In this document: positions 58,201 to 64,000 of the stretch, piece by piece | Numbering within the stretch: the first letter of the stretch is position 1 | How the letters are laid out: every line of letters begins with the position of its first letter | Assembly (NCBI RefSeq): GCF_046630445.1 | Contig: NC_092336.1 | Span: 508,309,501 to 508,373,500 of the forward strand | Direction of reading: 5' to 3' | DNA from: Rutidosis leptorrhynchoides | Taxonomy: Eukaryota; Streptophyta; Magnoliopsida; Asterales; Asteraceae | DNA: 64,000 bases | The notes under the pieces: model-generated | Database searches by the model: none | Seen by the model: the letters and a program-made list of their open reading frames with translations, nothing else | Told to the model about the DNA's origin: nothing | Position numbers and translations under genes: made by a program

Positions 58201-59407
58201 CATATCCATTAGCTATTAGTGTAGCTAACATTTTAGCTTCATTAATTGGTTCATTACCTTCTCCTAAAGAACATTCTCCTGTTCCTTGTAATTCTGGAAA
58301 TTCTTCTAACAATTCTGCATGTGAATCTATAGTTTGAATATAATAACATGTATCATCTGCAGATTGTGGTTGTTGCATTGCTCTATCAACTGAAAAGGTA
58401 ACACTCTCATCCTCTATACTTAGGGTCAATTTCTTACCGAACACGTCTATCATTGCTTTAGCCGTGTTTAAGAATGGTCTTCCTAATATGAGAGGAACTT
58501 GAGAATCTTCTTCCATGTCCAGAACAACAAAATCTACTGGAAATACTAAAGTACCAACTTTAACTAGCATGTTCTCCATTATCCCTCTAGGATATTTTAT
58601 TGATCGATCGGCTAGTTGTATACTTATTCTAGTTAGTTTCAATTCTCCAAGGTCTAGTTTAGCGTATAGTGAATACGACATTAAATTTATACTAGCACCT
58701 AAATCTGCTAATGCTTCTATTGAACTAAGACTACCCAGAAAACATGGAATTGTGAAACTTCCTGGATCAAATAGTTTTTCTGGTATCTTATTCAACAGCA
58801 CTGCTGAACAATTAGCATTCATAGTAACAGCCGAGAGTTCTTCCATTTTCTTTCTATTCGTGATCAGATCTTTCAAGAATTTAGCATATCTAGGCATTCC
58901 TGAAATCACATCAATGAAAGGAAGATTTACATTTATCTGTTTAAACATATCCAAGAATTTGGATTGCTCGGCTTCAAGTTTCTCTTTTTTCATTTTACTC
59001 GGGTAAGGAAGTGGTGGTTGGTATGGTTTAACATACGGTTTATCCTTAACTGTGTTATTTTCATTAACCTTTTCAACTACCGGTTCTATTTTCTTATCTT
59101 GTTCAGGTTGTGGTTCTTGTGGAGTAGGAATAGTTTCATCAGAAGTTACAGGTATTTCAGGTGGTTTAAGTGTTGTACCACTTCTTATGGTAATGGCTTT
59201 AGCTGTTTCATTCCGGGGGTTAGCATTTGTATCACTAGGTAGACTTCCCGGTTTTCTTTCACCTATTAACCTTGCTAGGTTACTTACTTCTTGTTCCAAG
59301 TTTTGAATAGAAGCTTGTTGATTTCTAAATGCTTGAGCATTTTGTTCATTGGTTTGTTTCTGAGATGTGAAAAACTGCGTTTGAGTTTCAACTAGCTTCG
59401 TCATCAT
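55211..59407 (-). pseudogene. Athila pol region, broken
   Basis: In order on the minus strand: aspartic protease (ALADLGASINLMSYSLYAKL and LILGRPFLNTAKAMIDV), reverse transcriptase (DYRKLNDATRKDHFPLPFID, MPFGLYNAPATFQRCM, VFMDDFSVFGD), RNase H ([28 protein letters not shown]), then integrase with its zinc-binding region ([10 protein letters not shown]...CDACQRAGK) and catalytic core ([36 protein letters not shown]). The domain order PR-RT-RH-IN and the sequence words fit the Athila lineage of Ty3/gypsy. The region is broken, about one or two breaks. Confidence 0.9.
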
Positions 59408-59554
59408 TTCTTCTAAATTTGGCTTTTTATCATCGGTTTGTGGTGGTTTGTTTTGAAAATTAGGTCTTTGCTGATTGTAAGTATTGTTGGATACTTGTTG
59501 ATTGCTAGGACCTTGTTGGTTGTTGTATGGAATATTTCGGTTATAGTTCTGATT

Positions 59555-60724
59555 TTAATTGTAAATCGGTCTTGGCGGTTGATAATTATTCTGATAATTA
59601 TTTCCAGGCCTTTGGTTTATGTATGAAATATTCTCTCTTTGTTCCATTGTTAATTCAATACTGAAACAATCTTTTGTTAAATGTGGTCCTCCACACTGCT
59701 CACAACTAATTCGTATTGAGTGTATATCCTTAGTCATCTTTTCCATTCGTCTATCGACAGCATCTATCTTTGCAGAAATGGAATCTAAGTCATGGCTAGA
59801 ATCGGCTCTAGCTGCTTTAGATGATCTAACGATATCTTTTTCTTGGTGCCACTCATGTGAGTGGGAAGCAGTTTTCTTCATAATAGAACCACCAGCTGCT
59901 ATATCTATGTCTTTCCTTGTAGTGATGTCGCATCCTTGGTAGAATATTTGTACTATTTGACAGGTATCTAAACCATGTTGTGGACATCCTCTTAATAACT
60001 TTCCAAATCTAGTCCACGCCTCATATAGAGTTTCATTTGGCTTCTGTGTGAACGTAACAATTTCTCCTTGAAGTCTTACGGCTTTAGATGCAGGAAAAAA
60101 TTGTTTAAGAAATTTTTCAACTAAAACGTCCCATGTATCAATCGCCCCTTCAGGTAACGATTCCAACCAATCTTTGGCTTCTCCCTTTAAAGTCCAGGGA
60201 AATAACATGAGATATATCTGTTCATCCTCTACTTCTCGGATTTTAAATAGTGTGCAGATCCTATTAAAGGTACGTAGATGTTCATTTGGATCTTCCTTCG
60301 GCGCACCACTAAATTGGCATTGATTAGTCACCATGTGTAGAATTTGTCCCTTGATTTCATAATCTGGCGCATTAATGTCTGGATGAGTAATTGCGTGACC
60401 TTGGCCAGTGCGTTTAGCTCTCATTCGGTCTTCCATACTTAATGGTTCTGTTACTTCCATAATTGAATTTGTTGAATCGAAATTACTAGAGGATTCTGAT
60501 TTAATGGTTCGTTCCTCAACAATCTCTGTTTGAATGATTGGTGGTTCCGGAGGAAAATTTAATGGTTCAGGATCTATGAATCGTCCCTGAATATTCTCCG
60601 GATTCTCAATTGTGAGGTTGGGTTCAAAAAATGGATTATCAACGGCGACAATATTAGTTAGATGTCTTGATCTAGTTACAGGTGGTGAACGTACAAAAGG
60701 TGATAAACGTCTTGCTCGGTGCAT
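59555..60724 (-). CDS. Athila gag protein
   Basis: 389 residues from an ATG. The retrotransposon gag core is clear (EHLRTFNRICTLFKI, LFPWTLKGEAKDWLESLPEG, LVEKFLKQFFPASKA, ETLYEAWTRFGKLLRGCPQH), followed by a CEQCGGPHLTKDC zinc knuckle and an N/Q/P-rich tail. It would form the virus-like particle in the cytoplasm. The junction with pol is broken. Confidence 0.85.
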   Translation of the reverse strand: MHRARRLSPFVRSPPVTRSRHLTNIVAVDNPFFEPNLTIENPENIQGRFIDPEPLNFPPEPPIIQTEIVEERTIKSESSSNFDSTNSIMEVTEPLSMEDRMRAKRTGQGHAITHPDINAPDYEIKGQILHMVTNQCQFSGAPKEDPNEHLRTFNRICTLFKIREVEDEQIYLMLFPWTLKGEAKDWLESLPEGAIDTWDVLVEKFLKQFFPASKAVRLQGEIVTFTQKPNETLYEAWTRFGKLLRGCPQHGLDTCQIVQIFYQGCDITTRKDIDIAAGGSIMKKTASHSHEWHQEKDIVRSSKAARADSSHDLDSISAKIDAVDRRMEKMTKDIHSIRISCEQCGGPHLTKDCFSIELTMEQRENISYINQRPGNNYQNNYQPPRPIYN

Positions 60725-62134
60725 TCACTGAATATCCTATTAGTTTTTAAAAGGAAAGAAAAATTATAATAAGTTATCCAATCAATAGACTTTTCTGATT
60801 TTGCCCACGTTTCGAATAGCCAAAAGATGCAGCAGAGGGGCAGGATTCATTTGGTCTCAATATAATTGAGGACTGTTTGGCTCCAATAACCCGGTCCACG
60901 TACAAATCCAACTATTACTACGAACCAGAAAATTTTGATGTCTATTAATTTAACCACTTAAAATAAATTTTCGTAATTTTAAGAAATTTAGATAAGAAGT
61001 AGATTAAAAATCTATGTCCTAAAAACTAGAATGGCGAGAAATAAGAAAGAAAAAGAGTTCGTCGGAAAAAGATCGAAAAAGAAAAATAAGAAAGAAAAAT
61101 AAAAGGCGACGGAAAAATAAAAGAAACTTATAAAACTTAAAAACACTTGACTAACCCAACCTTATCACTACAACTAACTTAAAATTATAATCGCAAATTG
61201 AGATTACTAATTGGAATGATAATTGATACATAGGTAAAAGGCGTCTAAAAATATTAAAGCTTACAAGAAAAACTATATCCCAAATGGCAATAACTTAAAA
61301 AGAAACTAAAACTTAAAAAGGCGTCGCAAAATTCTAAAGCACCTAAATCTTAGTCTAAAGAAAAAGTACTTAAGGGATTTTACGGCAAAGCCTAAAAATC
61401 TAGAAGTAAAAAAAAATAACTATGGCAAAAACTATGAATTAAAAATAAATACGAGCGAAAAATACAAAAATTACGCTAAAACTATTAAAAAGGGACAAAA
61501 TATAAAAATATATAAAAAGTTGTAAAAATTACAATTTTTTATAAAAATATTATTTTTATATTATTTATTTAATAAAACTATTAATTTTAAAATTTAAATA
61601 AACTAATTAAACTAAAAATACAAATTAAATAAATAAACTAAGCTTAAATTATAATATATAACCCTAATTAGGGTTTAAATATAATAATAATAATTATCCG
61701 TAATTAATGCAGGCTGCAGTCAACTGTGGAGTGTCAGACGGGCTCATGCGATCGCATGAGTCCTAAGCTACCCGGCTATGCGATCGCATGGGCTAGGGTT
61801 TCGGGCCACAGAGTGGGCTGCTACAGTACCGGACTCGAGTTTTAATATATATATATATTTTTTTCTTTTACTGTAAAATATATTTATAAAATATATTTAT
61901 AAAATAAATTAAATAAAACTTATATTTTTACAAACTAAAGAAACTTTATAAAACTTAAATATTTACCAAACTCTTAAAAATATTTATAATTTTGTTTTTC
62001 TTTTAATATTTTTGAATATTTAAAACGTATTTTTACAAAAGCGTATTTTTTTTTTATAAAAGTAAACTAAAAAGAAAAATCTTTTTTTTATATATATATT
62101 AGCGTTGCGCTTCCGGCTTTTAAGCTAGATTGTC
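60725..62134 (-). other. Athila leader between primer-binding site and gag
   Basis: About 1.4 kb, very A-rich on the plus strand with no coding sequence. It contains the third palindrome pair. A long leader is normal for Athila. Confidence 0.65.
61745..61790. repeat. Palindrome pair in Athila leader (32-bp spacing)
   Basis: CATGCGATCGCATG at 61745 (arms extended to TC...GA, 18 bp in all) and TATGCGATCGCATG at 61777 with one mismatch. Confidence 0.95.
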
Positions 62135-62152
62135 TCCCCGGCAGCGGCGCCA
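62135..62152 (-). promoter_or_regulatory. Athila primer-binding site
   Basis: TGGCGCCGCTGCCGGGGA on the minus strand, the tRNA-Asp-type site used by Athila elements, 11 bases inside the LTR edge. Confidence 0.85.
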
Positions 62153-62163
62153 AAAATAACTTG

Positions 62164-64000
62164 ATGTTATGCGAGGTGTATATAAAATAGCTTTTAAATT
62201 TTAGAAGGAAATACTATTAAATACGATACAATGTTACACAAGATATTTATTTATTTATAGAATGGATATACTTAAACCTTGCTACAACACTTATAGGCAG
62301 TGTACCTAATCGTACAGTAGTGTAGTTTTTAGTAAGTCCGGTTTGTTCCACAGGGAAAATCTTTAAACAAAGCTTAACGCTATATTAGTTTACTTTTATA
62401 AAAATACAAATGTATATATAAGTAATATTATTATTATAAAGGGGGGTTTTTACTGTTTAATGACCTGTTTGTCGATTTTAATTCTTCAGTCGCAGTTAAA
62501 ACCAAATGTAAAATATTAAATAAAAGACTTAATTTAAAGCGTAAAGTAAATAACGATAATGAAATTACGAATAATAAAAGTGCGATAAAATAAACTTGCG
62601 ATAATTAAAAAGTACGATAATTAAAAGTGCAATTAAATATAAAATAACAATAAATAAAAGTGCTATAATTAGAAGTGCAATTAAATATGAAATAAAGGAA
62701 ATTAAATATGAAATAAAAGAATTATGCTTATTTAAACTTCCGTAATCATGATGTTTGACGTGTTGATTTTAGTTTTATGCCCATGGGTTAATTGTCCTTT
62801 GTCCTGGATTATTTAATATGTCCGTCTGGTTTTTGTCCATAACAGTCCATCAGTCATAAATATAAAGTGCGAGTGTCCTCGTCAAATTATCCTTATACCC
62901 GAAGTTAAATATTCCAACTAATTGGGGACTTAAACTGTAACAAGGTTTTATTACTTTGTTTAATAATTACACCAGGATGTCGACTGAGTGTAACCCAAGG
63001 TTTTAATACTTTGTTAACAATTATGCCAAGTGTCCTTGTACATAATTTCACCCCTGTTTTAATAATTCTAGTGGCTATTAATCCATTCTCGTGTCCGGTT
63101 AAATGAACGATTATTTGTACATATAAATACCCCGCCCATCGTGTCCGATCGAGTGTAAATAGTTATTTATAGGGACGCCCAATTGTAAATCTTTATATTA
63201 ACATTAACAAACTATCATTTAGTTAAACAAATATAAAGCCCATTAATAGCCCATAGTCTAATTTCCACAAGTGTCGTTCTTTTGTCCAAACCCCAATTAT
63301 GGTACAAAGCCCAATTACCCAATTTTAGAAATTAGCCCAACATCATGATTACTTCGGATTAAATAAGCATAATAATAACTTAGCTACGAGACATTAAATT
63401 AAAAAGGTTGAACATAACTTACAATGATTAAAAATAGCGTAGCGTTACACGGACAGAATTTCGACTTACACCCTTACAACATTCGCTAACATACCCTTAT
63501 TATTAGAATTATAATTAAAATTAAAATTAAAATATAAAATATAAATATAAATATTACGTATGAATGGAGAAGAGAAAGATATATGTTTTTGCGTTCACCA
63601 AACTGCGAATTTATAGGAGATGTGGCCTGACTTTTCATGCCATGCGATCGCATGGACTTTCTTCTTCCTGGCCATGCGATCGCATGGCCAGCTGGGAGAG
63701 CTCACATGTTGCTTGTTTCCTTGTGCCGACGTTTTATAAATATAATATAATATATATATTAATTTTAAGAATTAATTATATATTATATTATATTCATATG
63801 CATAGTTGACTTGTAATTTTTAGTCCGTTGCGTCGAGCGTTGAGAGTTGACTCTGGTCCGGTTCCGGATTTTCGAACGTCCTTGCGTACAATTTAATATC
63901 TTGTACTTTGCGTTTTGAATCTTGTACTCTTGTAATTTTGAGACGTTTCTTATCAATAATTGGAACCTCATTGATTGTATTTTGTACTTTTGAGCTTTTT
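62164..64000 (-). repeat. Athila 5' LTR (partial)
   Basis: The first 1,837 bp, in plus orientation, of an LTR of about 2,003 bp; the rest lies past the window end. About 1 percent different from the LTR at 38674. Confidence 0.9.
63641..63686. repeat. Palindrome pair in 5' LTR (32-bp spacing)
   Basis: CATGCGATCGCATG at 63641 and 63673. The second extends to a 24-bp perfect palindrome with arms CTGGC and GCCAG (63668-63691). Confidence 0.95.

Larger units (their letters stand above)
38674..64000 (-). mobile_element. Athila-type Ty3/gypsy retrotransposon (runs off window)
   Basis: Minus strand. LTRs of about 2.0 kb (38674-40676; 62164 to past the window end), a tRNA-Asp-type primer-binding site, gag, pol (protease, RT, RNase H, integrase), a small zinc-knuckle ORF and an env-like ORF similar to the Athila ORF-1 family. 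Without the nested element it would be about 17 kb. pol is broken, with about two breaks; gag and env-like frames are long and open. The LTRs differ at roughly 20-25 positions over 1.84 kb, so it is about half a million years old at commonly used plant rates. Confidence 0.9.

Noticed and set aside
58515-59006. Plus-strand frame of 163 codons inside Athila pol
   Set aside because: Antisense to the protease region, with no domain of its own.
1-64000. CRISPR arrays, tRNA or rRNA genes, bacterial or phage systems
   Set aside because: None seen. The direct repeats present are microsatellites, minisatellites and transposon ends.

Overview
The window is repeat-rich nuclear DNA of a flowering plant. 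The evidence is intron-containing plant coding sequence, nested plant LTR retrotransposons (copia, Athila and chromovirus types), Helitrons and LINE fragments. The long-LTR families and AT-rich background look like Asteraceae (daisy family) from memory; that placement is inference. No tRNA, rRNA, CRISPR array or bacterial-type operon was seen.

Only one host gene is recognisable: a plant nitroreductase-family (SagB-like) gene with three exons between 17336 and 27988. A whole-looking copia element (17396-25918, identical 372-bp LTRs, AAACC target duplication) sits inside its first exon, and the gene also carries a one-base frameshift, so this allele is a pseudogene. A relic of a second copy of its 3' end lies upstream at 15836-16061.

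Layout. 1-1833: LINE tail, Helitron end and a small RTE retroposon; this block recurs almost unchanged at 35690-37553. 1834-8186: three abutting pieces of long Tekay-like LTRs. 8187-10221: a Helitron remnant holding a fold-back element with a telomere-like centre. 10282-13508: a complete minus-strand non-autonomous Helitron whose empty target is visible in its flank. 14400-17335: LTR remnant, hAT-like debris, gene relic and LINE tail. 17336-28190: the host gene with its copia insert. 28690-32880: two arrays of a degenerate 86-bp repeat with a short Helitron between them. 33200-35975: two LINE tails. 38295-38673: start of another LTR. 38674-64000 and beyond: a roughly 17-kb minus-strand Athila-type element (LTRs, gag, pol, a small zinc-knuckle ORF, env-like ORF), itself split by an 8.5-kb plus-strand gag-only element (45173-53692).

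The most unusual signal is a set of four pairs of CATGCGATCGCATG palindromes in the Athila element, always exactly 32 bp apart, with spacers of unrelated sequence and flanks that differ between sites yet often stay self-complementary. The long LTRs, although diverged, also share two small hairpins near their 3' ends.

The order of insertion can be read from the nesting: an LTR at 38295 was hit by Athila (about 1 percent LTR divergence), which was then hit by the gag-only element (about 0.4 percent). The copia insertion is the youngest datable event. All counts were made by eye.
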